Shown here piece after piece: positions 36,735 to 47,700 of a DNA stretch of 64,000 bases. The notes beneath the pieces were generated by a model that saw nothing but the letters and a program-made list of their open reading frames with translations, did no database searches and was not told the origin of the DNA. Position 1 is the stretch's first letter, and the number at the start of each line of letters is the position of its first letter. The stretch is taken from NCBI RefSeq assembly GCF_900111605.1, contig NZ_FOIA01000013.1, forward strand, positions 31,394 through 95,393. Reading direction: 5' to 3'. The DNA is from Nitrosomonas marina (GTDB lineage Bacteria > Pseudomonadota > Gammaproteobacteria > Burkholderiales > Nitrosomonadaceae). Position numbers and translations under genes: made by a program.

Positions 36735-37265
36735 TCATCGCTCGCCGTACTCGCCTGTCTTCGTTTCATCACTCCACCCCCAATCGGGCAAAATGACACC
36801 TGCTGCAATGTATCGATGAATACTTGACCAGGCCCAATCCACGGCGTGATCGACATAACCGTGTTTCACCGGATTGAAATGAATGTAATCCACATGCCGC
36901 GCGTAGTCGTTATCGTTGCGGATCATATGTTCCCAATACCGCCGTTGCCAAATGCCGCGTTCGCCTTTCTTTTTTCTGCTTACGCTGCGATGCTCGTTTT
37001 TGGGCATGCGGCGTGAAAATTGCGCCTTGATCAGCATCCACCGCGTCGCGAAATCTGCATCCTGTTCCGGCGGCGTCCAGATTGCGTGCAAATGGTCGGG
37101 CAATACGACAAAGGCATCAATATAAAACGGATGTCGTTGCTTGACTGATCTGACCGCTTCCCGAAGCGCATCAACATATTTCGTCAATAGACATAAGTGT
37201 CGCTCAGCAAGGTTCACTGTAAAAAAATAGGTACCGCCTTTTACATTCGCACGTCGGTAACGCAT
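36735..37265 (-). CDS. REP-associated tyrosine transposase (RAYT)
   Basis: 176 residues of the Y1-transposase fold. It begins RRANVKGGTYFFTVNLAER, has the HUH-type motif VVLPDHLHAIWTPPE (about residue 57), and the downstream DYARHVDYIHFNPVKHGYVD stretch, which holds the likely active-site Tyr (HFNPVKHGY). Such single-copy transposases recognise REP hairpins and seed their dispersal rather than move themselves. REP copies lie on both sides, at 36694-36724 (direct) and 37364-37394 (inverted). It is intact. Confidence 0.9.
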   Translation of the reverse strand: MRYRRANVKGGTYFFTVNLAERHLCLLTKYVDALREAVRSVKQRHPFYIDAFVVLPDHLHAIWTPPEQDADFATRWMLIKAQFSRRMPKNEHRSVSRKKKGERGIWQRRYWEHMIRNDNDYARHVDYIHFNPVKHGYVDHAVDWAWSSIHRYIAAGVILPDWGWSDETKTGEYGER

Positions 37266-37363
37266 CGCAACAGATAACCATCCCGGATTGACCAGGTTGA
37301 AGAATTATAACAAGCAAATTTTGGCATCGTTATAGTCCGATTAACGCTGTCTGTCAGATAAAC

Positions 37364-37394
37364 GTTGGGGTGCGCAGAGCTTACCCCAACCTAC
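37364..37394. repeat. REP-like palindrome, copy 3 (inverted)
   Basis: GTTGGGGTG and ACCCCAACCTAC; read in reverse it is GTAGGTTGGGGTAAGC..., the same unit as copies 1 and 2. It is upstream of the transposase gene, so the gene lies between oppositely oriented REPs. Confidence 0.75.
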
Positions 37395-37453
37395 CGTGCT
37401 AAACTTCGCCCGCATTGTGAGCAATATTTTTCTTCTATGCCATTCATTTTCTG

Positions 37454-37552
37454 GCCTAACGCCTAAGCTCAGGGGCATTTGAGGCGACAGACGATTTTGC
37501 GGCAGCAAAAGCGGCTGGCGGGTCAAACGTCCCCTGCAGCGATTTGTTATGT
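37454..37552 (-). other. Integron attC recombination site
   Basis: In minus-strand reading it begins TAACAAATCGC and ends GCTTAGGCGTTAGGC, the classical attC boundary pattern (RYYYAAC ... GTTRRRY). The outer ends pair imperfectly; an inner stem GCTCAGGGG (plus strand 37467-37475) pairs with CCCCTGCAGC (37531-37540), leaving one unpaired extra base, as attC sites do. The central loop contains a small hairpin (TTTTGC/GCAAAA). The stop codon of the VOC gene falls in the first bases of the site, the usual cassette arrangement. Confidence 0.8.
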
Positions 37553-37942
37553 TGCATCTAGCGATGAGTCGACATTCTGGATTACATCCACGAGCAAACC
37601 GCCCGGCGCCGAAACAAGAAAATGACGCTGCCCCCATTCTTCTGTCTTCGGCGGAGCAATGATTTCGGCATGGCCGCGGACCGACTCAAACGCGCTGTCG
37701 ACATTTTCTACCTCGAACGAATAGATCAATCCTTGCGCGTTGAAGGCCCGTTGCGCATCTGCTGGCTGGGACGGGTGGTTAGGAACCAAGAATCCCAACT
37801 GAGCGACGCCACCTAGGACTAGATGCACATACCAATCTGTATCGAACGCTACGTCGAAACCGAACACCTCTGTAAAGAACTTTTTGCATTCGGCAAGGTC
37901 GTCGACGATTAGAACGGGGAAATACGCTTTAGTCTCGATCAT
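37547..37942 (-). CDS. VOC superfamily (glyoxalase/dioxygenase-like) protein in integron cassette
   Basis: 131 residues with the VOC fold pattern: FPVLIVDDLAECKKFFTEVFGFDVAFDTDWYVHLVLGG, then FEVENVDSAFESV and APGGLLVDVIQNV. It could bind a metal and small molecule; no specific function is evident. It ends inside the attC site at 37552 and starts 4 bp after the stop of the TfoX-C gene. Such small VOC proteins are common cassette cargo. Confidence 0.85.
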   Translation of the reverse strand: MIETKAYFPVLIVDDLAECKKFFTEVFGFDVAFDTDWYVHLVLGGVAQLGFLVPNHPSQPADAQRAFNAQGLIYSFEVENVDSAFESVRGHAEIIAPPKTEEWGQRHFLVSAPGGLLVDVIQNVDSSLDAT

Positions 37943-37945
37943 TGT

Positions 37946-38212
37946 TCATTCAATTCCTGCTTCAATTGAGAGCGCCCTCTTTACTTCCTCTGGCAAAGCG
38001 TCCCAATGAACGTCGCGTAGCGCGCCCTCTAGCGAATAAAGATAATAGCAACGAGGAAGGATGGCACCTGGATTTGCGTCCCGAATCGCAAGGTAGGTTG
38101 CTGCGGCACCACGCTTCTCTAGATCTGCACGGGTATATATGCCAACCCCTCGCAGTCTGTTGGCTACAACCTTCCCTATATTGCGTAGGTTTTCAAGATC
38201 TGAAATTGGCAC
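37946..38212 (-). CDS. TfoX C-terminal domain protein
   Basis: 88 residues: MPISDLENLRNIGKVVANRL... RGVGIYTRADLEKRGAAATYLAIRDANPGAILPRCYYLYSLEGALRDVHW, the helix-hairpin-helix-like C-terminal domain of the TfoX/Sxy competence regulator. The N-terminal TfoX domain is missing, so it is a stand-alone domain, as often found in integron cassettes. It precedes the VOC gene by 3 bp. A regulatory role is not shown. Confidence 0.83.
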   Translation of the reverse strand: MPISDLENLRNIGKVVANRLRGVGIYTRADLEKRGAAATYLAIRDANPGAILPRCYYLYSLEGALRDVHWDALPEEVKRALSIEAGIE

Positions 38213-38385
38213 GGCGCCACCTATGCGACATAACTTAATATATGCGACATTTTGTCCAATAATCTTTTCAACAATTCAGAAGAGAAAATTTAGGCTGATT
38301 AATAGAACTAGATTGAAAGTCTGGTTGGCTAAGTAATGGAACCTAACCCAGACACTAGCAAATTTTCTAAAGAAATATCACAAAA

Positions 38386-38649
38386 TCACCCATTCACCAC
38401 TTTCTTCTCCGTACGCGCATAAAAACCCGCTACAACTGTTTTCAGCCAGTCTGTTACCGTTGGCGAATAGGACTGGATTTCTATTTCGGTTTCGGTTGCA
38501 GCCGAAGTTGTTGGCTTCAGATGCTGCTGTTTCCAGTCGCGCCAGATTTGTTGCGCTTCGTCGGTGTTCTGGCAGGTGCACAGCACGATACCATCGGCGG
38601 TGATCAGCGAGGCCATTTTGTTGGGCCATTCCTTGATGTAACAAAACAT
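38386..38649 (-). CDS. Small conserved hypothetical protein
   Basis: 87 residues from ATG 38649, chosen because AAGGAG lies 8 bp ahead; the longer frame to 38703 is unsupported. Sequence MFCYIKEWPNKMASLITADG then VLCTCQNTDEAQQIWRDWKQQH, followed by a Thr/Glu-rich linker and a short C-terminal helix (DWLKTVVAGFYARTEKK). No family or signal peptide recognised. It is 127 bp downstream of fumC on the same strand. Confidence 0.65.
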   Translation of the reverse strand: MFCYIKEWPNKMASLITADGIVLCTCQNTDEAQQIWRDWKQQHLKPTTSAATETEIEIQSYSPTVTDWLKTVVAGFYARTEKKVVNG

Positions 38650-38775
38650 GTTTGTTCTCCTTATTTCATGACATTTTGTTGACAGTGCAAGTGTAGATCT
38701 CAAGTGTGACAGTTTGATTACCGTTGTGTTTTTGTCTGGTTAATCTGCATATTGGTTCTCGTGTGTGCGGCCATG

Positions 38776-40164
38776 TTACGCTTTACCGACCATTTTGAAC
38801 GGGTCGACCCAGGCGTCGAACTGTTCGGCGGTGACATAACCGGTGGCGATCGCTGCTGCTTTGAGTGTGGTACCCTCGCGATGCGCTTTTTTGGCGATTT
38901 CAGCGGCCTTGTCGTAGCCGATATGCGGGTTCAGCGCGGTGACGAGCATCAGCGAGTTGTGCATCAGTAAATCGATCCGGTCGAGATTGGCTTCGATACC
39001 GGCGGCGCAATGGTCGTTGAAGCTGGTGATGCCGTCGGCCAGCAGGCGTACGCTGTGCAGGAAGTTGTGGATAATCAGCGGCTTCATCACGTTCAGCTCG
39101 AAATTGCCCATGGCGCCGCCCATGTTGATGGCGACATCGTTACCCATCACCTGGCAGCACAGCATGGTCATGGCTTCGGATTGCGTCGGGTTGACTTTGC
39201 CGGGCATGATGGAACTGCCGGGTTCGTTTTCCGGTATTTTGAGTTCACCGATGCCGCAGCGCGGGCCCGAGGCCAGCCAGCGAATATCGTTGGCGATTTT
39301 CATCATTGACGCGGCGATCGTTTTCAGTGCGCCGTGCGCATGCACCAGCGCATCGTTGCTGGCCAGCGCTTCGAATTTGTTCGGCGCGGTGACAAACGGC
39401 AGCCGGGTCTGGGCGCTGATTTCGGCGGCCACGCGTATGGCGAACTCGGGGTGCGCGTTCAATCCGGTTCCGACGGCGGTGCCGCCGAGCGCCAGTTCGT
39501 ACAAATGCAGCAGGGTGGCCTCGACATGTTTCAGGCCGTGATCGAGCTGCGAGACATAGCCGGAAAATTCCTGGCCGAGTGTAAGCGGTGTGGCGTCCTG
39601 CAGGTGCGTGCGGCCGATTTTGACGATGTCGGCAAAGGCCTGCGCTTTTTGCGCCAGCGTATCGCGCAGCAGGCGGATTGCCGGTTTCAGCTGGTGATAT
39701 ATGCCCTGCACCGCAGCCACATGCATCGCAGTTGGAAACACATCATTGGATGACTGGCCTTTGTTGACATCGTCATTGGGATGAATCGTGCGTTCGCTGC
39801 CGCGTCCGCCGCCGAGCAGCTCCGAGGCGCGGTTGGCGAGTACTTCGTTCATGTTCATGTTGGTCTGCGTGCCTGAACCTGTTTGCCAGATCACCAGTGG
39901 AAATTCGTCGTCATGCCGGCCTTCGATGACTTCGTCTGCGGCCTGGATAATCGCCGCCGTCGTAGCTGCGTTGAGTAAGCCGAGATCGTGGTTAACGGTA
40001 GCGGCGGCGCGTTTGACCTGCGCCAGTGCATGGATAAATGCTGGCGGCATCTGCTCGCCGGAAATTTTAAAATTATCCAGCGAGCGTTGTGTCTGCGCAC
40101 CCCACAGAGCCATTTCGGGCACTTGCACGACGCCCATGGCGTCACGTTCTTCGCGGTAGTTCAT
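38776..40164 (-). CDS. fumC: Fumarate hydratase, class II
   Basis: Hydrates fumarate to malate without an iron-sulfur cluster. 462 residues with the superfamily signature [16 protein letters not shown], the substrate stretch [13 protein letters not shown] and the catalytic region [20 protein letters not shown]. The start is [32 protein letters not shown], normal for FumC. It is on the minus strand with nrdB upstream (171-bp gap); not part of the sdh/suc block. Confidence 0.96.
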   Translation of the reverse strand: MNYREERDAMGVVQVPEMALWGAQTQRSLDNFKISGEQMPPAFIHALAQVKRAAATVNHDLGLLNAATTAAIIQAADEVIEGRHDDEFPLVIWQTGSGTQTNMNMNEVLANRASELLGGGRGSERTIHPNDDVNKGQSSNDVFPTAMHVAAVQGIYHQLKPAIRLLRDTLAQKAQAFADIVKIGRTHLQDATPLTLGQEFSGYVSQLDHGLKHVEATLLHLYELALGGTAVGTGLNAHPEFAIRVAAEISAQTRLPFVTAPNKFEALASNDALVHAHGALKTIAASMMKIANDIRWLASGPRCGIGELKIPENEPGSSIMPGKVNPTQSEAMTMLCCQVMGNDVAINMGGAMGNFELNVMKPLIIHNFLHSVRLLADGITSFNDHCAAGIEANLDRIDLLMHNSLMLVTALNPHIGYDKAAEIAKKAHREGTTLKAAAIATGYVTAEQFDAWVDPFKMVGKA

Positions 40165-40335
40165 TGCGTACCCCTTTATCGTTTCTGAATGTCTGGTTGC
40201 TTGGGCCAGTGTTTGAACGCGTCATGAGCGCAGCAGTTTCAAGGCAAAAATTAACGAGAAATCGGAGTTTGCAAACAGTAAATGAGCATTTCGAGTCAGT
40301 TTTTAACGCCGAAACTGCAAGCGCAATAGCATTTA

Positions 40336-41529
40336 TCAGTCCCAGGAGAGTGCGCCACCGGTCTGATACTCGATCACCCTGGTTTCGAAGAAGTTTTTCT
40401 CTTTTTTCAAGTCGATCATTTCCGACATCCACGGGAACGGGTTGGTCGCCTCAGGATACAGCACGTCCAGGCCGATCTGCTGGCAACGGCGGTTGGCGAT
40501 ATAACGCAGGTATTCCTTGAACATCGGCGCATTCAGACCGAGTACACCGCGCGGCATGGTGTCTTCCGCGTAACGGTATTCAAGAGTGACGGCCCTGCGT
40601 ATGAGTTCGTGTACTTCTGCGCGAAATGCCTTGGTCCAGAGTTGCGGATTTTCCATTTTGATCTGGTTGATGACGTCGATACCGAAATTGCAATGCATTG
40701 ATTCATCGCGCAGAATATACTGGTATTGCTCTGCCGATCCGGTCATCTTGTTCTGGCGGCCCAGCGCCAGAATCTGTGTAAAGCCGACATAGAAGAACAT
40801 GCCTTCCATGATGCAGGCAAACACGATCAGGCTTTTGAGCAGTTGCTGATCGGTTTCCGGTGTGCCTGTCTTGAAGTTCGGGTCGGTCAGCGTGTCGATG
40901 AACGGAATCAGGAATTCGTCCTTGTCGCGGATTGACTCAATTTCATGGTAAGCATTGAAAATCTCGCCTTCGTTCAGGCCCAGTGATTCAACGATATACT
41001 GATATGCATGGGTATGAATCGCTTCCTCGAATGCCTGGCGCAGCAGGTACTGGCGGCATTCCGGGTTGGTAATGTGGCGATAGGTGCCGAGCACGATGTT
41101 ATTGGCAGCGAGCGAGTCGGCCGTAACGAAAAAGCCCAGATTGCGCTTGACAACGCGGCGCTCGTCTTCGGTCAGACCGTTGGGATCTCTCCACAGTGCG
41201 ATATCGCGGCTCATGTTGATTTCCTGCGGCATCCAGTGATTGGCGCAGGCGGCGAGATATTTGTCCCATGCCCATTTGTATTTGAACGGTACCAGCTGGT
41301 TGACATCGGCGCTGCAGTTGATGATCCGCTTGTCTTCCACTTTGACGCGGCGCAGTGCGCTGCCCGCGGTCGCCTCTTCGACGGGTTCGTCGATGTCTGT
41401 CGTCTTGCTGCTAGTGGCTTTGTGCGTAAGTGCTTCCAGCGTTCCGAAGCTGTCGTGCGCAGCGCTTGCGGGATTCAGGGGGCTTGCCGGTTTTTTAGGC
41501 TGGATCGGGTCGTCTTCAAATGTCAACAT
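40336..41529 (-). CDS. nrdB: Ribonucleoside-diphosphate reductase beta subunit (class Ia)
   Basis: Carries the diiron-tyrosyl radical cofactor for deoxynucleotide synthesis. 397 residues with the ferritin-like ligands in [14 protein letters not shown] (Glu/His), [12 protein letters not shown] (Glu/His) and earlier [16 protein letters not shown]. It has an N-terminal extension of about 50 residues ([12 protein letters not shown]...) before the conserved core, longer than E. coli NrdB. It follows nrdA by 59 bp and is surely cotranscribed. Confidence 0.95.
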   Translation of the reverse strand: MLTFEDDPIQPKKPASPLNPASAAHDSFGTLEALTHKATSSKTTDIDEPVEEATAGSALRRVKVEDKRIINCSADVNQLVPFKYKWAWDKYLAACANHWMPQEINMSRDIALWRDPNGLTEDERRVVKRNLGFFVTADSLAANNIVLGTYRHITNPECRQYLLRQAFEEAIHTHAYQYIVESLGLNEGEIFNAYHEIESIRDKDEFLIPFIDTLTDPNFKTGTPETDQQLLKSLIVFACIMEGMFFYVGFTQILALGRQNKMTGSAEQYQYILRDESMHCNFGIDVINQIKMENPQLWTKAFRAEVHELIRRAVTLEYRYAEDTMPRGVLGLNAPMFKEYLRYIANRRCQQIGLDVLYPEATNPFPWMSEMIDLKKEKNFFETRVIEYQTGGALSWD

Positions 41530-41588
41530 TGTTAGCTCCTTTAATATTAATTCCGTGGTGTTTATTTAGATGGCTTGCACTCAGTGTG

Positions 41589-44450
41589 TTATTGGCAGGA
41601 TTCGCAGCTTTCGTCGTCTATCGCACAGTATTTGATTTCTGTCGCAGCTTCGGGGCTGCCGCCGGAAACGCCGCCATGCGCCGGTACGGCGTTGAGCGAG
41701 CCTGCCTGAACAGTCGATTTTTCCGTACCGGTCGCACCCATTGAACGCAGGTAATACGTGGTTTTCAGACCGCGCAGCCAGGCCAGTTTGTAAGTTTCAT
41801 CGAGTTTTTTGCCCGATACGCCGGCGATGTAAATATTGAGTGATTGCGACTGGTCGATCCATTTTTGCCGTCGCGCAGCCGCTTCGATGAGCCAGGCCGG
41901 GTCCATTTCAAACGCGGTGGCGTACTGAGTGCGGATGTCGTCCGGAATACGGTCGATTTTGCTGACGGCGCCGTCGAAATATTTGAGGTCGGCGATCATC
42001 ACTTCATCCCAGAGGTTGCGCTGCTTCAGCTCATTGACCAGCGATTTGTTGGCGATGGTGAACTCGCCGGACAGATTCGATTTGACGTACAGGTTCTGAT
42101 AAGTCGGCTCGATACTGGCGGAGACACCGATAATATTGGAAATCGTTGCGGTGGGCGCAATTGCCAGGCAGTTGGAATTGCGCATGCCGTACTTTTTGAT
42201 CTGCTTGCGTAACGCTTCCCAGTCCAGCGTAGTGGTCAAGTCCGCTTCGACATAACCGCCGCGCTCTTCTTCCAGCAGTTTGAGCGATTCGTGCGGCAGG
42301 ATGCCTCTGTCCCACAGGCTGCCTTTAAAAGTGCTGTAGCTTCCACGCTCTTTGGCCAGCTCACTCGAAGCCCAGTAGGCCTCATAAGCGACCGCTTCCA
42401 TCGAACGGTCTGCAAATTCAACAGCTTCAGCCGAGGCATATGGAATGCCAAGGCGGTGAAGACAATCCTGAAAACCCATAATGCCGAGGCCGACGGGACG
42501 ATGACGCAGATTGGCGTTTCTGGCTTTGGGGACGGCGTAGAAGTTAATGTCGACAACGTTGTCAAGCATGCGCATCGCGGTGCGGATGGTGCGTTTCAGT
42601 TTGTCTGCGTCCAACGTACCGTTGTTCAAATGTGCAACCAGGTTGACCGAGCCGAGATTGCATACGGCAATTTCCCTGTCATTGGTATTGAGCGTGATTT
42701 CCGTACACAGGTTCGAACTGTGTACCACGCCGACATGGTTCTGCGGCGAGCGGATATTGCACGGATCCTTGAAGGTAATCCATGGATGGCCGGTTTCAAA
42801 CAGCATGCTGAGCATTCTGCGCCATAGTTGAACGGCCGGTATTTTTTTGAATAACTCCAGTTCGCCGCGCTGTGTTTTTTCTTCGTACGCCAGATATGCG
42901 TCCTCGAACTCGCGGCCGTATTTTTCATGCAGGTCGGGCACATCGGAAGGTGAAAACAGCGTCCAGTCACCGCCTTCCATGACACGTTTCATGAACAGAT
43001 CGGGGATCCATGTGGCGGTGTTCATGTCGTGCGTACGGCGTCGGTCGTCGCCGGTGTTTTTTCTCAGTTCAAGAAATTCCTCGATGTCCAGGTGCCAGCA
43101 TTCCAGATAGGCGCAGACCGCTCCTTTGCGCTTGCCGCCCTGGTTGACGGCGACTGCGGTATCGGACACCACTTTCAGGAACGGTACCACGCCCTGCGAT
43201 TTGCCGTTGGTGCCCTTGATGCGCGCGCCCATGGCACGCACCGCCGTCCAGTCGTTACCGAGACCGCCGGCGTATTTGGCCAGCAAAGCGTTTTCCTTGA
43301 TCGCTTCATAAATGCCGTCGAGATCGTCGGATACGGTGGTGAGATAGCACGAGGACAGTTGCGAACGGCAGGTGCCGGAATTGAACAGGGTCGGTGTCGA
43401 GCTCATGAAATCAAAGCTGGACAGTACATGGTAAAACTCGATGGCGCGCGCTTCACGGTCGATTTCATTGAGCGCGAGGCCCATGGCGACGCGCATGAAA
43501 AAAGCCTGCGGCAGTTCGATGCGTTTTTCTCGGATGTGCAGAAAATAACGGTCGTACAGCGTTTGCAATCCGAGATAGTCGAACTGCAGGTCGCGTTCGG
43601 CCAGCAGCGCATCGGAGAGTTTCGACAGATCGAACTGGTTCAGGCGTTCGTCCAGTAGGCCGGCCTCGATGCCCTGTTTGATAAACGAAGGAAAATATTC
43701 TGCGTATCGCGACTGCATCGCTTCGTGAGACACTTCCTCGCCGAGGACTTCAGCGCGGATGCTGTTGAGCAGCAGGCGCGCCGTCACATAGCCATAGGCA
43801 GGCTCTTTTTCAATCAAAACGCGCGCCGACATAATAGCGGATTTTCTGACTTCCTCGAGGGTGACGCCGTCATACAGCTCGCGCAGGGTGGCCTTGAGTA
43901 TCAGGGCAGGGTTCACCGCGTCACCAAGGCCGGTGCAGGATGATTCGATCAGCGCGGTCAGTTGTTTCAGGTTCAGTGGTATTTTTTGCCCCCTGTCGGT
44001 TACATACAGTGTTTCCTGCTGGACCTTGGCGGCGTTTTTCTCTTTCAGGCGGGCGCGCTCGCGGGCGCGTTCTTCACGATACAGTACGTAGGCTCGCGCA
44101 ACATCATGCTCGCCGGATCGCATCAGCGCAAGTTCCACCTGGTCCTGGATGTCCTCGATATGAAACGTGCCGCTTTCGGGTTTGCGGCGCAGCAGGGCGT
44201 TGACAACATCCTGCGTCAGGCGTGTGACAAGTTCGCGCACACGCACCGATGCAGCACCTTGCCCGCCATCAACGGCGATGAACGCCTTGGTCATGGCGAC
44301 AGAAATTTTCACCGGTTCAAACGCGACGACTGCGCCGTTGCGGCGGATAATCCTGTACTGTGAATAGCGTTGCTGATCAATATGAATATCTGTCATGGCA
44401 TGGGTTGGAGACATGGGCTGTTGGGTTGAGGTTTCCGAGACGAGCTGCAT
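41589..44450 (-). CDS. nrdA: Ribonucleoside-diphosphate reductase alpha subunit (class Ia)
   Basis: Large catalytic subunit, 953 residues. N-terminal region has ATP-cone domain(s) (IRRNGAVVAFEPVKISVAMTKAF about residue 35, and a second cone-like stretch from LYVTDRGQKIPLNLKQL). Substrate and catalytic stretches: TPTLFNSGTCRSQLSSCYLTT, SNLCTEITLNTNDRE, MRNSNCLAIAPTATIS. The C-terminal redox tail is CAIDDESCESCQ with the thiol pair used for reactivation. The start is at ATG 44450. Upstream candidate NrdR boxes (44557-44572, and a weaker one near 44598) suggest repression by NrdR. Confidence 0.96.
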   Translation of the reverse strand: MQLVSETSTQQPMSPTHAMTDIHIDQQRYSQYRIIRRNGAVVAFEPVKISVAMTKAFIAVDGGQGAASVRVRELVTRLTQDVVNALLRRKPESGTFHIEDIQDQVELALMRSGEHDVARAYVLYREERARERARLKEKNAAKVQQETLYVTDRGQKIPLNLKQLTALIESSCTGLGDAVNPALILKATLRELYDGVTLEEVRKSAIMSARVLIEKEPAYGYVTARLLLNSIRAEVLGEEVSHEAMQSRYAEYFPSFIKQGIEAGLLDERLNQFDLSKLSDALLAERDLQFDYLGLQTLYDRYFLHIREKRIELPQAFFMRVAMGLALNEIDREARAIEFYHVLSSFDFMSSTPTLFNSGTCRSQLSSCYLTTVSDDLDGIYEAIKENALLAKYAGGLGNDWTAVRAMGARIKGTNGKSQGVVPFLKVVSDTAVAVNQGGKRKGAVCAYLECWHLDIEEFLELRKNTGDDRRRTHDMNTATWIPDLFMKRVMEGGDWTLFSPSDVPDLHEKYGREFEDAYLAYEEKTQRGELELFKKIPAVQLWRRMLSMLFETGHPWITFKDPCNIRSPQNHVGVVHSSNLCTEITLNTNDREIAVCNLGSVNLVAHLNNGTLDADKLKRTIRTAMRMLDNVVDINFYAVPKARNANLRHRPVGLGIMGFQDCLHRLGIPYASAEAVEFADRSMEAVAYEAYWASSELAKERGSYSTFKGSLWDRGILPHESLKLLEEERGGYVEADLTTTLDWEALRKQIKKYGMRNSNCLAIAPTATISNIIGVSASIEPTYQNLYVKSNLSGEFTIANKSLVNELKQRNLWDEVMIADLKYFDGAVSKIDRIPDDIRTQYATAFEMDPAWLIEAAARRQKWIDQSQSLNIYIAGVSGKKLDETYKLAWLRGLKTTYYLRSMGATGTEKSTVQAGSLNAVPAHGGVSGGSPEAATEIKYCAIDDESCESCQ

Positions 44451-44556
44451 CGATTTCGATTCTCCCTGTGAATTGGAATGAGATAAACCGTTCTGATTCC
44501 GGACATTAACGGGACAATATCAGGCAAGTTATGAACTATCCATATAATGTCTTGAA

Positions 44557-44572
44557 CCACTATATATAGTAT
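44557..44572 (-). promoter_or_regulatory. Candidate NrdR box upstream of nrdA
   Basis: CCACTATATATAGTAT contains the palindromic core CTATATATAG, matching the ACACTATATATAGTGT-type NrdR site; it lies about 107 bp upstream of the nrdA start. A second, weaker TATATATA site is near 44598-44610; the centres are about 40 bp apart. Confidence 0.5.
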
Positions 44573-44753
44573 TCGGTGATCAGGAATACGTAACCGGTAG
44601 TATATATAATTCGGTTTTCATTTGTAAATACAAATTAAAAATTTGTCGATATGTTTTTTTCGCACAAGCGCCGGACAGGCATTTTACGTATAACTGCCGG
44701 TACAATTGAAAGCAACGGCCTATAATGGCAGGACCGGTTTGAGGAGAAATCTG

Positions 44754-47700
44754 ATGAACTCTGATCAATGGCATTTGCTGAAAACCCGGCGTTTTTTGCC
44801 GCTGTTCCTGACCCAGTTTCTCGGGGCATTTAACGATAATCTTTTTAAAAATGCACTGGTTATTCTGATCACTTACAGCGTCGTCGAGCATGCGGTATTA
44901 AGTGTGCCGGTTATGGTTACGCTGGCTGCCGGAATTTTTATTCTGCCGTTTTTCCTGTTTTCCGCTATTGCCGGTCAGGCTGCAGACAAATATGACAAGG
45001 CGCGTCTGATACGCATTATCAAATGTGTCGAAATCGTGCTGATGGCGGGCGCAGTGGTCGGGTTTTATCTGCAGCAGATCGGGCTGCTGATGGTTGTCCT
45101 GTTTCTGATGGGAACGCAATCTGCTTTTTTCGGACCGTTGAAATACGGTATTTTGCCCGACCATTTGCGGAAAAATGAGTTGATCGGCGGTAACGCGCTG
45201 ATCGACAGCAGTACGTTTATTGCCATTCTGCTCGGCACGATTTGCGGCGGGTTGTTGATTATGACGGAGAACGGGGTACTGTCAATCGCGATCGTAGCGA
45301 TTGTTACCGCGGTTCTGGGTCTTATCAGCAGTTTATCGATACCTGCTGTCCCGCCTGCGGATGCCACGCTGGATATTCAATACAATATTGTGCGAGAGAC
45401 GCATGCCATTATTCAACAAGTCCGTCAGCATCCGGTGATTTTTCGCTGTATTCTCGGGATTTCCTGGTTCTGGTTGCTTGGTGCAGGCTTTATATCGCAG
45501 TTTCCGACGTTTGCCAAAACGGTGGTCGGTGGCAATGAGCAGGTGGTCATACTGTTTTTGGCGACATTTACCGTCGGTATTGCCATCGGATCGTTGCTTT
45601 GCAACCGTTTACTAAGAAGCGAAGTGGCTGCAACCTATGTGCCGCTGGGTATTCTGGGCATGACGGTTTTTACCGTGGACATGTATTGGGTCAGCCATCA
45701 AATAGCGGTTGAAGATATAGAAATCCTGATCGGCGCAACAGTTTTTCTGGAAACACTGATGCACTGGCGTATTTTGGTTGATCTGATGGGCATTGCTGTC
45801 TGTGGCGGCATATATATTGTGCCGCTGTATGCGCTCATTCAGGATCGGGCCGAGCAATCGCACATGTCGCGCGTGTTTGCTGCAAATAACATTATGAACG
45901 CACTGTTCATGGTGTTTTCAGCCGCCGGCATCAGTGTTCTGTTGACGTTTGATTGGTCAGTGGCTGATGTGTTTTTGTCGCTTGCCATAATCAACAGTGT
46001 TGTGGCTGTTTATGTTTCCGGTCTGTTACCGGAAGGAATCGTCAAATCATTGCTGCGTCGGATATTTAGCCGCTGTTTCCAGCTCGAAATCAAAGGTTCG
46101 GATTATCTGCATCATATGCGCAGCAATACAATGATTGTGGCGAATCATTTGTCATATCTCGACGCTGTACTGATTGCTGTAGCTGTTCCACACCATGTCA
46201 GCTTTGCTGTCAATACGTATGTTTCCAAACGATGGTGGCTGCGACCGTTTTTGTTTTTGTCCGACACCGTTGTCATTGACCCGGGAAATCCAATGTCGAC
46301 ACGGGTGCTGGTAGACCGGATAAAGAAGGGGCACTGCGTTGCCATTTTTCCGGAGGGGCGGTCGACTATCACTGGCTCGCTGATGAAAATCTATGAAGGT
46401 CCGGCGCTGATTGCCGACAAAGCTGTGGCAACTGTCCTGCCTGTGATGATATCCGGTGCGCAGTATACGCCATTTACCAAACTGCGCGGCAAGGTACGCA
46501 TACGCTTGTTTCCTAAAATCACCCTGACTGTCATGGAACCGGTGCAGTTTGATCTGCCGCCGGGTTTGCGGGGCAGAAAAAGGCGGCAAACGGCCGGGAT
46601 CAGACTGTATGACGTGATGTCCGATATGATGTTTCGAAGCCACAATATACAGCGGACATTGTTTCAGGCATTGCTCGATGCGCGTTCGATCCATGGCGGC
46701 AGCCATGTGATCGCGGAAGATATTGAGCGCAAACCGGTTACTTACGCACAGCTTACCCTGCGCAGCTTTATATTGGGCGATGCGTTGAGAAAAATAGCGC
46801 GAAGGAATGCGATCATCGGTATCCTGTTGCCCAATATGGTGAGTACGCTGATTTGTTTTTTTGGATTGCTTGGATATGGACGCATACCAGCAATGCTAAA
46901 TTACTCGACCAGCGGCGATAATCTGCTGTCGGCCTGCAAAGCGGCGGAGGTAGCTGTGGTAATTTCATCCAGACGTTTTGTTCATGCCGCCAAACTGTCG
47001 CATCTGGTGGAAAGTCTGGAATCCCGGCAGATCAGCATTGTTTATCTCGAGGATCTGGTACGGCAGATTTCCCTATTGAGCAAAATACGGGGATGGCTGA
47101 TAAATCAAATGCCACAATTCTGTTACCGTTTCTTGCACACATCTTCAGATGCCGAGGCAGCAGCAATGGTACTGTTTACGTCCGGTTCTGAAGCAGTGCC
47201 CAAGGGGGTTGTGCTCAGCCATGAGAATATTCAGGCAAACTGCTTCCAGGTTGCGTCGCGCATAGATTTTGGCCCAGGCGACATTGCGTTCAATGCGTTG
47301 CCGATTTTTCATTCGTTCGGGCTAACGGCGGGAACATGTCTGCCGGTATTGTCAGGAATCCGTACTTTCTTTTATCCGTCCCCGCTGCATTACCGCATCA
47401 TTCCGAAGCTTGTGTACGATATCAACGCAACGTTAATGTTTGGAACTGACACATTTCTTTCAGGTTACGCGCGCTTTGCGCGTTCCTACGATTTCCAGAG
47501 CGTTCGCTATGCATTTGCGGGTGCGGAAAAACTGCGCGAGGAAGTCCGCCAGCTCTGGGCGGAGAAATTCGGTGTGCGTATATTTGAAGGGTATGGCACT
47601 ACCGAGACTGCGCCGGTACTCAGTTTGAATACACCCATGCACAGCAAGCCCGGCACCGTCGGCCGTTTGCTGCCTGGGATTAATTTTAGGCTGGAGCCGG

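Noticed and set aside
38341..38347. A second attC at the far side of the cassette
   Set aside because: Only the 7-bp core GTTAGGT is present; no paired inner arms are seen, so it is not called an attC.
43029..43658. 209-residue plus-strand frame antisense to nrdA
   Set aside because: Shadow of the real gene; the nrdA frame has all family motifs.
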